From Chloroflexota bacterium (GTDB taxonomy: Bacteria; Chloroflexota; Anaerolineae; Anaerolineales; Anaerolineaceae), in NCBI GenBank assembly GCA_021825925.1, contig JAKAFP010000001.1:434001-498000 (forward strand): DNA of 64,000 bases, written 5' to 3'. The translations under genes and the position numbers were made by a program. This document shows, in pieces, positions 1 through 9,955 of this stretch. Within the stretch, counting starts at the first letter, position 1. Every line of letters starts with the position of its first letter. Below the pieces are notes generated by a model. It had not been told where the DNA came from, searched no databases, and saw only the letters and a program-made list of their open reading frames with translations.

Positions 1-965
1 TGCGTGATCCACTACCCGATGAAGTATTAATTAAAATCCACACAGCAGCAATTTGCGGCAGTGATCTTCATCTCTTCAAAGGTAAACATCCATCGGTGGC
101 ACTTCCTTCTGCTGTTGGGCATGAGTTGGCTGGTGAAGTTTATCAATTGGGGAAGGATGTAAAAAAGTTCCAGGTTGCCGACCGGGTAACCATTGAACCA
201 GTCATCGCTTGTGGTCAATGCCATTATTGTCAGCGGGGGGCGTACCATCTCTGTGAGAACGTCAGTTTTCAATATCGAAGAGGGCAGGGTGCCTTTTCTG
301 AATACTTTTATGCGCCTCAACATCGGGTCTTTAAACTACCTGATACTCTTTCTTATGAAGAAGGTACATTAATCGAACCATTATCGGTGGCTTTACATGC
401 CGTCAAGAAAAGTGGAATTTCTGTTGGACAGACAAGTGCTGTGATAGGCGGCGGGGCAATCGGATTATTGGTTTCCATGCTGCTAAACAACCTTACCGGT
501 ATCAAACCATTTCTAACCGATATCAATGAATTCAGAGTTCAAAAAGCGGTAGATCTGGGCGCCCGGGGTGTGTTTGCACACAAAGGGGAAGATATGGTTC
601 AGACAGTCATGGATCAAACCAGGGGTTTGGGTGTGGAGCATGCCTTTGAAGCCGTTGGCATGGAAGCGACATTGTCTCAGGCATTGCAAGCCATCCGCAA
701 AGGTGGAAAAGTAACCTTATTGGGTATTTTTGAAGAGCAATTCCCAAAAATTCCCATTAATTTGTTCGTCCAGCGGGAGATCAGCCTCTCGGGGTCGCAG
801 GGCTATGTATGGGATTTCGAAGATTCGATCAATATGGTTGCTCAGGGAAGGGTAAAGGTGGGGGAGTTGGTTACTTCGAGATATTCGATGGAAAATCTTC
901 AAGAGGGTTTTAACCTGCTTTGCAAACCGGGTAACAATCAGGTTAAGGTGTTATTCCATAATTAG
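1..965 (+). CDS. Zinc-dependent medium-chain alcohol/polyol dehydrogenase (5' truncated)
   Basis: The reading frame is open from base 3 with no stop, so the gene starts before the window. Visible motifs are those of the zinc-binding MDR family: CGSDLH and GHELAGEV for the catalytic zinc, four closely spaced cysteines (ACGQCHYCQRG then LCEN) for the structural zinc lobe, and a Rossmann turn VIGGGAIGL for NAD(P). These features fit sorbitol, threonine or polyol-phosphate dehydrogenases. The substrate cannot be read from the sequence. It would oxidise a secondary alcohol in the cytoplasm. The stop is TAG at 963-965, and the missing part is probably only about 30 residues. Confidence 0.9.
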   Translation, partial: RDPLPDEVLIKIHTAAICGSDLHLFKGKHPSVALPSAVGHELAGEVYQLGKDVKKFQVADRVTIEPVIACGQCHYCQRGAYHLCENVSFQYRRGQGAFSEYFYAPQHRVFKLPDTLSYEEGTLIEPLSVALHAVKKSGISVGQTSAVIGGGAIGLLVSMLLNNLTGIKPFLTDINEFRVQKAVDLGARGVFAHKGEDMVQTVMDQTRGLGVEHAFEAVGMEATLSQALQAIRKGGKVTLLGIFEEQFPKIPINLFVQREISLSGSQGYVWDFEDSINMVAQGRVKVGELVTSRYSMENLQEGFNLLCKPGNNQVKVLFHN

Positions 966-1050
966 ATCCTGCTCAACAATTGACACAATGGTATGTCATG
1001 GATTGAAGTAAGGATTTTGTTGAGTATAAATCTTTATCATTTTTTCTTCA

Positions 1051-1080
1051 CCGACCTGGTTTGCCATGAAACCAGGTCGG
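1051..1080. terminator. Perfect 12-bp hairpin after the dehydrogenase gene
   Basis: CCGACCTGGTTT and AAACCAGGTCGG form a perfect 12-bp stem with a 6-base loop, 85 bases after the stop codon. A T-run lies before the hairpin on the + strand instead of after it. It is therefore not a textbook intrinsic terminator for the dehydrogenase, and it could be a processing or pause structure. Confidence 0.45.
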
Positions 1081-1189
1081 TGGTCAAGGTGCGAAGAACG
1101 GTTTGGAAGGTATGAATCGAGATCGCATGGGAGCTAGATATTTTCTTTCGATGTCAACAAGAAATAGAATAATAATTGCGTAGGAGAAA

Positions 1190-3598
1190 TTGATTGTCAT
1201 GATTCTACTATCAGTGTTTCTAATCCAGTTTGTTTTGATCTCGTTGACCTTTTTTATTGTCGGGACTTTTATTCAAAACCCTGTTTATACAAACGGCGTC
1301 GCAGCAGTCATTTCACTTATTATTACTCTATGCCTTGCATGGTTATTCCAGAGATCAAAATTTTCATCCACACGACTGCATGCGCAAATCCGGGATTTAA
1401 TAGAAGAAAAAAAGAAGAGCGAACAAATTCGCGCAGATGAAATCGCTTTGGCAAACAAAAAAGTAAATCAACTGGCCGAACGAGTATCCAATATTGCTAA
1501 CAATCTGGGTCAAACCTCTGGATACATGGATTTATTGACAAATCAAACTGAAACCAATGTAAATGAGATTGCTGTCGCTTTTAGTCAGGTCGTTGATGGA
1601 ACGATTCAGGAATCCGATTCAATTCAAATGGTTGCTGACCAGATCAGTCAAATGACAGTGGCGATTAATGGCATCGCACGGGGCGCTCAAGACCAGGCAA
1701 AGTCGGTAGAAAATGCAACTCACGCCTCAATCAATGTAAACAAAGCAATTGAAGAAATTGCCAATAAAGCAAATCTGGCAGCCGAAGCTTCAGCTCAAGC
1801 AGCGAAGGCAGCCAATGAAGGTGGTAATACGATAAAGGAGACAGTTACTGCCATCAACAATATTCGAATTAAAGTCGGAGAGTCTGCAGACAAAGTGAGA
1901 GAAATGGGCTCTCGATCAGAAGAGATTGGGGTTATTGTTGAAAAGATCAAAAATATTGCGGCTGAAACGAATTTGCTCGCATTAAATGCTGCCATTGAAG
2001 CAGCCCGGGCAGGAGAAATGGGAAGGGGTTTTGCGGTTGTTGCCAGTGAAGTGAGAAAACTGGCAGAGAACTCGGTGATTGCGACCAAAGAAGTTAATAC
2101 TCTTGTAGATTCAATTCAAACCAGCGCTAAAGAAGCAGTAATAACAATGAATTTGGGGGTAATAGAAGTTGAAAAAGGTGTAGAGTTGGCAAATCATTCA
2201 GGTAAGGCTTTGGATGGCATTATTTCGACCGCGAATATTGTGAGTCAGGGGTTAACTGATGTTGTAAAAATCGCAAATCAGCAGTTGGATTTAAGCAACG
2301 ATTTGGGAAGCGCCATGGAATCAGTTTCTGCTGTAGTGGAAGAAAACACTGCGACCACGGAAGAAATGGCGGCCACTGCTGATGACATTTCTCAAGAAAC
2401 CAAAAATGTCTCTAAAGTCAGTCATGAAAACAGAACGACTGCTATTGGAGTATCAAGATTAACCGATGAAATAAAAAACCTTGTTACAGATTCAACAGCT
2501 TCGGCTCAAACACTCGCTGAAATGGCGTCTTCTCTTCAAAATTTGGTTGGTGAATTTAACTCAGGATCTGAAGAAATAATTCCCATACAAAAGGTTTTGC
2601 GATCAGCAAACAAACCCACTATCGGTGTGATCGTTCCAAATAATAATCGGTTTTGGTCAAACGCAATGAATTTTGCTCAAATTGGAGCAGAAGAATTGGG
2701 GGTGAATTTAATCCTTAAAGAATCTCAAAACCAAAAAGAATTGATGGAGCAAAAATTAAATCAATTAATTTCACAAAATGTGGATGGCCTGCTTTGGGTT
2801 CCTTATTTCGGTCTTTGCAGAAAAGGATTATCACTTGCTCGTGAGCACGACATCCCGGTTGTTTTAGTGGATTCTTATCAGGGTGGAATTCAGCCCAAAT
2901 CGGAAGAATTTCAAAATTACGTGGCTTTTGTCGGACCAGCGGATGAAACGGGTGCATATGAAATGGGTAAATATTTATTGAACCATATATCGCCCGCAAC
3001 AGATGGAAAAAAGTACATTGCCGCTTTGGATGGACCACAAGGTGCATCGGCTTCCATCCTCCGGCATAAAGGGTTAGTACGAGCCATAAAAGAGCATCCA
3101 GAGGCAATGCTAATTACCTCGCTTGATTCTGACTACGCTTATGAACTCGCCAGAAAGAATTTTTGTGAGATGCTAACCAAGTACCCAATGATACAGGGCG
3201 TTTGGGCAGCGAACGACTTAATGGCGCAGGGAGCGATTGATGCTGCCAAAGAAATGAAACGCGTCCCCGGCAAAGATATTTTTGTTGCCGGAATGGCTTT
3301 GGATCAAAAAAGTATTGCTGCAATTCGAGACGGAGAGCAGCTCTTCGACATTGGTGGTCATTGGCTTCAACTAGGGTTTGGCTTAAGTATCCTCTTTGAT
3401 CATATAAACGGTTATCCCATCCCCAAAGGCCGGTCAATCATAAAAATACCATTACTTCCATTGACGAGAGACAAAGTGGATCAATATGAAAAAGATTTTC
3501 CGAATGGAATTCCAAAATATAACTTCAGACAACAATCACGAACATATAACCCTAAAGCGCCGATCTCTTTCTTTGAGATGAAGTATTCCTCTAATTAG
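1190..3598 (+). CDS. Chemoreceptor with C-terminal sugar-binding-protein-like domain
   Basis: This 802-residue protein has two closely spaced hydrophobic segments (about residues 3-26 and 34-53) and almost no extracytoplasmic loop. A long methyl-accepting coiled coil follows (about 80-460), with the conserved hairpin tip around residues 245-295 ([18 protein letters not shown]). Residues from about 474 to the end resemble a type I periplasmic sugar-binding protein or the LacI effector domain: [20 protein letters not shown], a [12 protein letters not shown] strand and [13 protein letters not shown]. Two antiparallel membrane segments would place both the signalling and binding domains in the cytoplasm. 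The start is TTG 1190 or ATG 1199; AGGAG at 1182-1186 fits neither spacing perfectly. It probably feeds a CheA/CheW complex encoded elsewhere. No HAMP domain is evident. Confidence 0.85.
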   Translation: MIVMILLSVFLIQFVLISLTFFIVGTFIQNPVYTNGVAAVISLIITLCLAWLFQRSKFSSTRLHAQIRDLIEEKKKSEQIRADEIALANKKVNQLAERVSNIANNLGQTSGYMDLLTNQTETNVNEIAVAFSQVVDGTIQESDSIQMVADQISQMTVAINGIARGAQDQAKSVENATHASINVNKAIEEIANKANLAAEASAQAAKAANEGGNTIKETVTAINNIRIKVGESADKVREMGSRSEEIGVIVEKIKNIAAETNLLALNAAIEAARAGEMGRGFAVVASEVRKLAENSVIATKEVNTLVDSIQTSAKEAVITMNLGVIEVEKGVELANHSGKALDGIISTANIVSQGLTDVVKIANQQLDLSNDLGSAMESVSAVVEENTATTEEMAATADDISQETKNVSKVSHENRTTAIGVSRLTDEIKNLVTDSTASAQTLAEMASSLQNLVGEFNSGSEEIIPIQKVLRSANKPTIGVIVPNNNRFWSNAMNFAQIGAEELGVNLILKESQNQKELMEQKLNQLISQNVDGLLWVPYFGLCRKGLSLAREHDIPVVLVDSYQGGIQPKSEEFQNYVAFVGPADETGAYEMGKYLLNHISPATDGKKYIAALDGPQGASASILRHKGLVRAIKEHPEAMLITSLDSDYAYELARKNFCEMLTKYPMIQGVWAANDLMAQGAIDAAKEMKRVPGKDIFVAGMALDQKSIAAIRDGEQLFDIGGHWLQLGFGLSILFDHINGYPIPKGRSIIKIPLLPLTRDKVDQYEKDFPNGIPKYNFRQQSRTYNPKAPISFFEMKYSSN

Positions 3599-4039
3599 TC
3601 ATGGAGGAAGTCTTATTACACTATTGATTGAGATTTATGAGAAGCCAATTATTCATGGTTCTAAGTTATTTTAGGATTGCAAAGACTTCAGTAAGCTAGA
3701 AGTAAATTCTATTTTAATGAACGACTTTCATAGTGTATAGTGGAGTCGTTGATATTAAATAGGATTATTTTTTCAGTCATTAACTCATGTATTTAATTGG
3801 TTGAAGAATGAAGCTCTTTACGCTTTAAATTAGGGATGTTAAGAAACAAGCGGTTTCAACAAGCTTCATTTAAATAGGGAGTATTTGTTCATTATTATTA
3901 TGAGGTTGAAGAAGAAAACTATCCCTAGAGATTAAAGAAGCTCCTTCATATAATAATTCTTTTCCACAACATTTTACTGTTAGTTTCGTGTTAACAGCGA
4001 TAACTATTAAAGTAACTTGAATGGTGGGCAGAAAAAGAA
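3599..4039. other. AT-rich intergenic region without a recognisable gene
   Basis: The 441 bases lie between convergent genes (the receptor on + and tetR on -). I see no credible coding frame, RNA gene or strong hairpin with a T-tract. Confidence 0.5.
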
Positions 4040-4618
4040 TTAGGCGATAAGCTTCTCAACTAACCGAGAAACAAATACGTGTCTTTTTTCCTCATTCCGA
4101 AGGTCAATTTCAAAATCTGGAATATTCAAATTTGGAACTAAAACAACCATAAAACACGCTGAAGCAATTTGGGTCAGTGCTAATTGCAATTCTTCTTGAG
4201 TTAGTTTCGTTCCACGGTCACTTAGATCTTTACATAACCAGATCATAAAGGACTTATAAGGATCCAGTATTTTTAAATCGCCATTATTTTGATTCATTAG
4301 TCCATAGAAATGGGCACGCATGATTTCTGGATAATCGCATCCTCCCTTAACCATTTTTTCAAATATTGAAATGCAGCGATGCTTGGCTGTTACACCAGGT
4401 TGAGGGTCAAAAAAATCCGGATTGAAAACGACTTTCACAGTTAATTCCATAACTTTTGTTATTAGATTTTCTTTACTTCTAAAGTAATAATTAATAGCCG
4501 CGTGATTAATATTGGCAATTTCCGCAATGCGTCTATTTGTAACGCCTGACAACCCATATTTTTCTATGCATTCAATTGCGGCTTTAATAATCTGTTGTTC
4601 CATGCTTTCCATGTTCAT
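4040..4618 (-). CDS. TetR/AcrR family transcriptional regulator
   Basis: The 192-residue protein has the usual TetR length. Its N-terminus is a helix-turn-helix of the TetR type: QQIIKAAIECIEKYG, then GVTNRRIAEIANINHAAINYYF, then KENLI. The remainder is a poorly conserved helical ligand-binding and dimerisation domain. It is transcribed leftward from a good promoter at 4722-4749. A 12-bp motif, AACCAAATGGTT, lies upstream at 4808 and recurs near 19.5-19.7 kb, so this regulator is a candidate for binding all of those sites. That is inference; the ligand is unknown. Confidence 0.9.
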   Translation of the reverse strand: MNMESMEQQIIKAAIECIEKYGLSGVTNRRIAEIANINHAAINYYFRSKENLITKVMELTVKVVFNPDFFDPQPGVTAKHRCISIFEKMVKGGCDYPEIMRAHFYGLMNQNNGDLKILDPYKSFMIWLCKDLSDRGTKLTQEELQLALTQIASACFMVVLVPNLNIPDFEIDLRNEEKRHVFVSRLVEKLIA

Positions 4619-4721
4619 GATTAATCCCTAAGATATTTTTTAACTGCTTAACTCGCAGGTTTCTTGAGTATGACAAAAAATCAATGATTCGAGATTTTTA
4701 AAAACCAACAATTTATATTCT

Positions 4722-4749
4722 ATTGTAGTTGGAACTTCTGGTTTGTCAA
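4722..4749 (-). promoter_or_regulatory. Promoter of the tetR gene
   Basis: On the minus strand, TTGACA (4749-4744) and TACAAT (4727-4722) are separated by 16 bases. Transcription would start near 4714, about 95 bases before the tetR start codon. Confidence 0.55.
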
Positions 4750-4807
4750 ATGAGGGAGTGATAATGATCATATGTGCATTTAAATGGTTGGTTCAATCAA
4801 ACGGTCT

Positions 4808-4846
4808 AACCAAATGGTTGACAATCAAGACAATTTAGAGTATATT
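4808..4846 (+). promoter_or_regulatory. Strong rightward promoter with AACCAAATGGTT operator at its -35 box
   Basis: TTGACA (4818-4823) and TATATT (4841-4846) are 17 bases apart, close to the sigma-70 consensus. The imperfect palindrome AACCAAATGGTT (4808-4819) overlaps the -35 box. A GGTTGGTTCAATC half-site cluster lies just upstream. The only rightward gene downstream is the PAS gene at 5267, which would give a leader of about 410 bases. Confidence 0.5.
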
Positions 4847-5266
4847 CTTAATCCCTTCTATTGTTAGTACTAGAAGTTTGGTTATTCTTGTGAAATACGA
4901 AGATTTGGTAACTATTGTGTTTATTTAATAAGATTGAAAATTGTTCTTTAACAATTGAATTTGGCACAAAACTGGAACAATAAAAATAATTCACTACATT
5001 CGTAAATTCCGTTTTACAACTCCCCTTACATCTAGAAACTACTCTATATTTCATCGTTAAAGCTGAACTTACTATTAGAAACCAAATCACATATTCAATG
5101 ATTCAACTCTCAAAAAGAATTGTGAAACTCCAAAAGCGAATAAAAAACGAAGCGAAGGGGATTTATCAAATTTCGAAATGTTATCTGTAATGGCATACTC
5201 TTCTTTGATTATCTTTAGTCTATTGGTCCAAAGACATACAAGGAAAAATAACTTTAAGGAGTAGGT
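4847..5266. other. Long leader or intergenic region before the PAS gene
   Basis: There are 420 AT-rich bases between the promoter at 4818-4846 and the GTG start at 5267. Small open frames on the minus strand here lack good ribosome-binding sites and any family resemblance. I see no known riboswitch consensus. Confidence 0.35.
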
Positions 5267-5734
5267 GTGACCGATACCATTATTGAAAGAAACGAAGAAG
5301 TTGAAAATTATTCCTTTCAAGTAATTCAAAGTGAGCAAGAGAGTTTCAAGATCTCCATTATTTTTGTTGATCCACAATTCACCATTGTTTGGATGGAACG
5401 TCCATTAATTAATTATTTGGGTGAACCTTTATCTCATTTTTCTGGAAAGAGTATTTTTGAATTAATTCCGGCCGAAGAAATCGTTTCATTAGTACTAAAA
5501 CCAGAAAATATTGAAAAAACTTATAACATCTCTGAGTTGCACTTCTGTGTTTCTCCATTTAATAAGAAAACTCTCAATGATTGTAATGTGAGAATAAAGC
5601 TTTATCAAAATGATCGAGGCATGATAACGGGATACTTCATAGTCATTTCCCAGATTGAGACAAAGGAAAGATATAGATATAAACAATCATTGAAGCCTAT
5701 GGATCCGGATTTGGGAACGATTAGGAGTAATTAA
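5267..5734 (+). CDS. Small single PAS-domain protein
   Basis: This soluble protein has 155 residues and reads as one PAS fold at about residues 28-125: ISIIFVDPQFTIVWMERPL, then a short helix region, then IKLYQNDRGMITGYFIVIS. There is no kinase, GGDEF or receptor output domain and no membrane segment. The start is GTG at 5267, with AAGGAG five bases upstream (5256-5261). Its stop overlaps the start of the next gene (TAATG), so the two products are probably made together and interact. I infer that it senses a small ligand or redox state for the mini-receptor downstream. No cofactor-binding residue can be identified. Confidence 0.7.
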   Translation: MTDTIIERNEEVENYSFQVIQSEQESFKISIIFVDPQFTIVWMERPLINYLGEPLSHFSGKSIFELIPAEEIVSLVLKPENIEKTYNISELHFCVSPFNKKTLNDCNVRIKLYQNDRGMITGYFIVISQIETKERYRYKQSLKPMDPDLGTIRSN

Positions 5735-6426
5735 TGAGTACGACAACTCTTGTTTCTGATACTTTTATTGATCAAAATACTTTGCTTCGTAATTTACTAC
5801 AGAATCAAAAAGAAGCGATATCAGACTTAAAAGGGGTCTCGACAGAGATTAATTTGATCGCCATTAATGCAGCTATTGAATCCGCTCATGCGGCTGCAGG
5901 AATTTGTCAAATGATGGATAGTGTTCTTAATAATATGTTGGTCGGAAACAGTCGAATGATCGCAAAACTGCTAGATGTTGGTGGTTTATCGCTGGATCCT
6001 CAGGATCTTGATCTATTTGCTAATTGGATTAGTGTTGATGAAATTTATATTACTGACAAAAATGCAGTGACGGTTGGGTCGAACAAGGCTGATGCTTTGG
6101 GGTGGCAATTCCCCGATGATCCCAATACACAAGCCTTTGCCTTTAGGTGTCTGATTAATGAGAACGAAGGAGTTGTCACACAACCAATCAGAGTTCGAGA
6201 TTTAGATTCAGCCATGTTTAAATTTGTTGGGGTCTCAAGATTGGATCAGTCTGGGATAGTTCAAGTCGGATTGAAGGCGGATTCAATAACAAGATACCAA
6301 AGTGAAATTGGTAATGTGTTCGGTTTGCTTGCAACGGAGATCAGAAACTTGAGTAACAAAGTTGGTGGACCATTAAAGCAAATAATGGATTCGACAACAA
6401 ATATTGAAAGATTATCAAAAATTTAG
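5734..6426 (+). CDS. Membrane-free minimal chemoreceptor with C-terminal sensory domain
   Basis: The 230-residue protein has no transmembrane segment. Residues 22-55 match only the hairpin tip of methyl-accepting proteins (EINLIAINAAIESAHAA). The long methylation helices are missing. A PAS/Cache-like sensory domain follows (about 75-190: VDEIYITDKNAVTVGSN, GWQFPDDPN). It ends in a short helix (LLATEIRNLSNKV) that could return to the coiled coil. The start codon overlaps the stop of the PAS gene by one base. I infer a soluble receptor or scaffold that contacts CheA/CheW arrays through its tip and is controlled by the upstream PAS protein. Its truncated signalling module makes its function uncertain. 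Confidence 0.65.
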   Translation: MSTTTLVSDTFIDQNTLLRNLLQNQKEAISDLKGVSTEINLIAINAAIESAHAAAGICQMMDSVLNNMLVGNSRMIAKLLDVGGLSLDPQDLDLFANWISVDEIYITDKNAVTVGSNKADALGWQFPDDPNTQAFAFRCLINENEGVVTQPIRVRDLDSAMFKFVGVSRLDQSGIVQVGLKADSITRYQSEIGNVFGLLATEIRNLSNKVGGPLKQIMDSTTNIERLSKI

Positions 6427-6721
6427 ATTTACGCAAAGTAATAGCCTTTTATGATTTTAGGTATTTGTGTTTGGGGTCGTATGTTGATGAATTTCAATAA
6501 GTTATTTTTAACCGGCCTGTAATGCTGGTTCTTTGATTAACTTTCACGAGAGTAAAAAGATAAGTTATCTTCAAAAACAACATTGTTGGATGACCTTATT
6601 CATCAAGATCGTCTACAGAATAGTAATTACAAACCCTATTTTTACCAGATACGGTTTGTGTTTGGTGGGACGGAAGTGGAAACTTCCACCTTCCTAGAAA
6701 ATTGATCAAAATTATTTAGTA
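6427..6721. promoter_or_regulatory. Intergenic region with a short inverted repeat
   Basis: The 295 bases contain no gene. GTGGAAACTTCCAC (6676-6689) is a 6-bp inverted repeat with a two-base spacer, 32 bases before the next start codon. It could be an operator for the gene at 6722, but nothing else supports this. Confidence 0.3.
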
Positions 6722-7153
6722 ATGGAGTTGAGATTGAGTATTTTAGTTAAATGCTTGGTTACCTTGGGAAGTCTCTCTTCCTTTGGCTTTGGGATTTGGC
6801 ATTTTTTTGTTCCAAAACTTTGGAATTGGTATTCTTATATTGATTCTTCAGCAACGGAGCTTGTCGTTGCGATTCGAGCTATCAATGTGTTTTTTTCTTT
6901 GTCATTGGTTTTATTCGGATTAGTAAACATTATGCTTATTTTTGGTGACAATCCGAATCGCTATTCACTCATCGTGATATTGACCGCGACTTGTATCTTA
7001 TGGCTGACACGGACAACTTTTCAAATTATATTTCCCCAAGGGACTTTGTATTCAGGCCTTCAGTATGGAATGTTGTCTGCATTCATTATCATTTCACTTT
7101 GTTATCTAAGTTCACTATTACTGGTTGTTTTTCAGCGAAATCTGGCTCAATAA
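6722..7153 (+). CDS. Small four-helix membrane protein of unknown function
   Basis: The 143 residues contain four hydrophobic segments: about 8-30 (LVTLGSLSSFGFGIWHFFVP), 47-70, 80-97 and 110-136. There are no cofactor-binding motifs, and I do not recognise the family. It lies between receptor genes but has its own intergenic space on both sides, so a role in signalling is not shown. The start is ATG at 6722 with only a weak ribosome-binding site. Confidence 0.6.
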   Translation: MELRLSILVKCLVTLGSLSSFGFGIWHFFVPKLWNWYSYIDSSATELVVAIRAINVFFSLSLVLFGLVNIMLIFGDNPNRYSLIVILTATCILWLTRTTFQIIFPQGTLYSGLQYGMLSAFIIISLCYLSSLLLVVFQRNLAQ

Positions 7154-7324
7154 TTTGATCCAATATCATGGAGTGAATGTGAAATATTGTAGAAGAGAGG
7201 ATCAAACAATTTTATCCTTTTACCTGTTGTTAAGAAGGCGTTACGAGTCAATGGATAATCGTCGGTGAAGTGGATTTACAAAGAAAATAACAGATCAATA
7301 TACTTGTCTTTTTCGGAGTAAATA

Positions 7325-9313
7325 ATGAGATCAATCAACAATTTAAAATTAGGGGTAAAGCTGATTGGGATTATTGGCATAATTACTTTTATTAATTTGG
7401 TGATTGTAGTAATTGGATTATTCTCCATCAGAACAGTGCAAAAGGACCTTTCGACAATATTTAGTGAAAAAACCTTGCCAAGCCAGGAATTAGCATTTGG
7501 GGCTTTGTCTTTGGCAACTATCAATGGGGAGTTAATCGAGGCATTGGAAGTTCCTGAAAACCGGGAATCGGCCAATATACTTATCCAAAATGAGATTACG
7601 GCTTTCGAACTACATAAAAACAATTATGGGACCTCGCCAATGAGTCCTTCAGATAAAAAGGCGTACTCTGTGTTCGCTTCTTCTTGGGATGAATACAAAA
7701 AGGATATTAATAACACACTGACGGCGATTACTTATGGAAATGAAAGTAATTACTCCATGAATCAAACTATTGATTCTCTATTGAAAAACAGAGTCGCTTT
7801 GGCTACTTCCTTAAGTCAGATTGTTGAATATAACAGCACGTCAGTAAAGGAAAGTTTTAAGAAGGGGGAAAAGGATTTACAAACAGTCTCTACATTTTTA
7901 TTAATTGCAATTGGGTTGAATAGTCTAATAGCTGTGGGTTTGGGGTATTGGCTTTCCAATTCAATTACAAAAACCATCAAATTGCTGATAAAGAAAACTA
8001 ATGATATTTCAGATGTATATTTTGCTTCTTTGCTTGATATGGCTGAGACAATAGCCAATGGCGATCTTACAAGAAGCATTATTCTTGACAAGAATTACTT
8101 ACCCAATGACTCAAAAGACGAATTGGGCGATCTTTCGCGAACCTATAATCGGATAATTGATCGCATTCATGATTTAGGAATTTTTTTCTCACAGATCAAT
8201 ATAAACCTCAAAGAAATTATTAATGAAGTATTGATAAATTCAAACCACATCAGTACATCCTCAACTACGCTTGCTGTTTCAGCTGAACTTGCTTCCAATG
8301 CAACAAGTCAAATTGCTGTGACTATGCAACAAGTTTCAAAAGGAATTTATCAACAGAGTGATTCTTTAAACCAGTCGGTCTTATCTGCTGAGCAGATGGA
8401 AAGGGCTATTGTTGGAGTTGCAAAAGGTGCCCATGAACAATCAGTTTCTGTAACACTCACAAATGAAATTGTTGGTTTGATTTGCACTGCAATTCAACAA
8501 ATTAGTGTCATAACCGAAACAAGTACAAATTATGCATTACAAGCGGCAGAAACCGCGCGTGGAGGGGCAAGTACCATTGAAGAAATAAGTCAAGAGATGC
8601 AATCCATAAAATCCAAAGTAGGTATTACTGCAGAAAAAGTTCAAGAAATGGGGCGTAGATCAAACCGTATAGGTGAAATTATTGACACGATTGATGATAT
8701 TGCCTCTCAAACGAATCTCTTAGCCCTTAACGCTGCAATCGAAGCAGCTCGAGCTGGTGAGCATGGAAAAGGTTTTGCGGTTGTGGCGGATGAAGTTCGC
8801 AAGCTTGCAGAAAGATCAAGCAGTGCGACAAAAGAAATTGGATTCCTGATCCATGATATTCAACAATCGGTATCTGAAGCCGTAAATTCGATGTCAGAGG
8901 GTGTAACTGAAGTAGAAAATGGTGTTTTTTTGACTGAAAAATCAAATCAAGCCTTATCAAGTATTTTGCATGAAGCGGAAATGGTACACGAGCAGGTCCT
9001 GGAAATTGCAGTTGCTGCGAAAGAGATCAATTTGGCATCAAGTGAATTGATCACCTCAATGGACGCTGTATCAGCTGTGGTCGAAGAGAATATTGCATCA
9101 ACGGAACAAATGGCAGCAACATCTAATGAAGTCGCAAGGGTTTTTGAAAATATTGCGAGTGTGAGTGAACAGAACACTGCTGCTGTTCAAGAAGTAAGTG
9201 CAAGTACAGAAGAAATGAGTGCTCAGGTGCAAGAAGTAACCGCCTCTGCAATGAACCTATCTAATATGGCGCTATCACTTAAACAAGTTGTTGGAATGTT
9301 CAAAGTATCCTAA
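7325..9313 (+). CDS. Methyl-accepting chemotaxis protein, classical topology
   Basis: The 662-residue transmembrane receptor has membrane segment 1 at about 10-32, an extracytoplasmic four-helix-bundle-like sensor (about 35-185), membrane segment 2 at about 187-208 and a HAMP region (about 210-285) that looks longer than usual. The signalling coiled coil runs from about 300 to 655. The tip is well conserved near residues 455-475 ([20 protein letters not shown]). It would pass a small-molecule signal to CheA through CheW. It is followed 76 bases later by a small STAS-like gene, which may be cotranscribed with it. Confidence 0.93.
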   Translation: MRSINNLKLGVKLIGIIGIITFINLVIVVIGLFSIRTVQKDLSTIFSEKTLPSQELAFGALSLATINGELIEALEVPENRESANILIQNEITAFELHKNNYGTSPMSPSDKKAYSVFASSWDEYKKDINNTLTAITYGNESNYSMNQTIDSLLKNRVALATSLSQIVEYNSTSVKESFKKGEKDLQTVSTFLLIAIGLNSLIAVGLGYWLSNSITKTIKLLIKKTNDISDVYFASLLDMAETIANGDLTRSIILDKNYLPNDSKDELGDLSRTYNRIIDRIHDLGIFFSQININLKEIINEVLINSNHISTSSTTLAVSAELASNATSQIAVTMQQVSKGIYQQSDSLNQSVLSAEQMERAIVGVAKGAHEQSVSVTLTNEIVGLICTAIQQISVITETSTNYALQAAETARGGASTIEEISQEMQSIKSKVGITAEKVQEMGRRSNRIGEIIDTIDDIASQTNLLALNAAIEAARAGEHGKGFAVVADEVRKLAERSSSATKEIGFLIHDIQQSVSEAVNSMSEGVTEVENGVFLTEKSNQALSSILHEAEMVHEQVLEIAVAAKEINLASSELITSMDAVSAVVEENIASTEQMAATSNEVARVFENIASVSEQNTAAVQEVSASTEEMSAQVQEVTASAMNLSNMALSLKQVVGMFKVS

Positions 9314-9389
9314 TCTCGGGCATCCTCTATCAATTTAATTGATTATTGAATGCAAGAGCGAATGGAAAAAACTTGATAAAGGAGAGTAC

Positions 9390-9788
9390 ATGTTCACGAT
9401 AGAAACAAAAAAATATGGTTTTCGGTTTAATTTTTCAGGTTTTGTGACAGCTGAGGAAATGACCAAATGGGTTGATGAAGTAAAAAAAATATTTTCAGTG
9501 CCACAAGCAAAAGAATTCGGAATTTTTGTGGATATGCAAGAGATGAAACCTCTGCCAGATGACGCTCAAAAAGTAATTGTCGAAGGTCAAACTTTATGCA
9601 AAACAAAAGGGATGGTTCGCTCCGTGGTAATTCTGAGGAGTCCAATTGTTACCATGCAGTTCCGTAGGTTGGCAAAGGAAAGTGGCATTTACCAGTGGGA
9701 ACGATATATCGCTTCATCTGATGTTCCTAATTTTGAAAAAGTTGGAGAAGATTGGTTGGTTTCTGCAATTGATCCTGACTTAATTTAA
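9390..9788 (+). CDS. Small STAS/SpoIIAA-like protein
   Basis: The 132-residue soluble protein starts at ATG 9390 with GGAG five bases upstream; a longer frame from 9339 has no such site. Its alternating strands and helices (FRFNFSGFVTAEEMTKWVDE, FGIFVDMQEMKP, VRSVVILRSPIV, then a C-terminal helical part) resemble SpoIIAA/STAS-type proteins. The phospho-acceptor serine of true anti-anti-sigma factors is not evident. It sits directly downstream of a chemoreceptor and before a terminator, so it is probably part of that signalling unit. The function is inferred only from fold resemblance. Confidence 0.6.
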   Translation: MFTIETKKYGFRFNFSGFVTAEEMTKWVDEVKKIFSVPQAKEFGIFVDMQEMKPLPDDAQKVIVEGQTLCKTKGMVRSVVILRSPIVTMQFRRLAKESGIYQWERYIASSDVPNFEKVGEDWLVSAIDPDLI

Positions 9789-9794
9789 TAATTA

Positions 9795-9826
9795 GCCAGA
9801 GTCAAGCTAATTGACTCTGGCCTTTA
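9795..9826 (+). terminator. Intrinsic terminator after the receptor/STAS pair
   Basis: GCCAGAGTCAA and TTGACTCTGGC form an 11-bp perfect stem with a five-base loop, followed by CTTTAAT. It lies seven bases after the stop codon at 9788. The T-tract is short, but the hairpin is strong. Confidence 0.75.
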
Positions 9827-9955
9827 ATAAAGCTTATAAGGTAGAAAAAATATTAGAGTTGATTGAATGTGTGATTTCACAAAGTAAATGACTGAAATTC
9901 AACTTAAGAAAAAAACAAGGCACAAATAATTTGTTCAAATAATAAAGTACAGAAA

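Noticed and set aside
4848..5377. Two minus-strand open frames (80 and 96 codons) upstream of the PAS gene
   Set aside because: No ribosome-binding sites, no recognisable family, and the second overlaps the well-supported PAS gene start.
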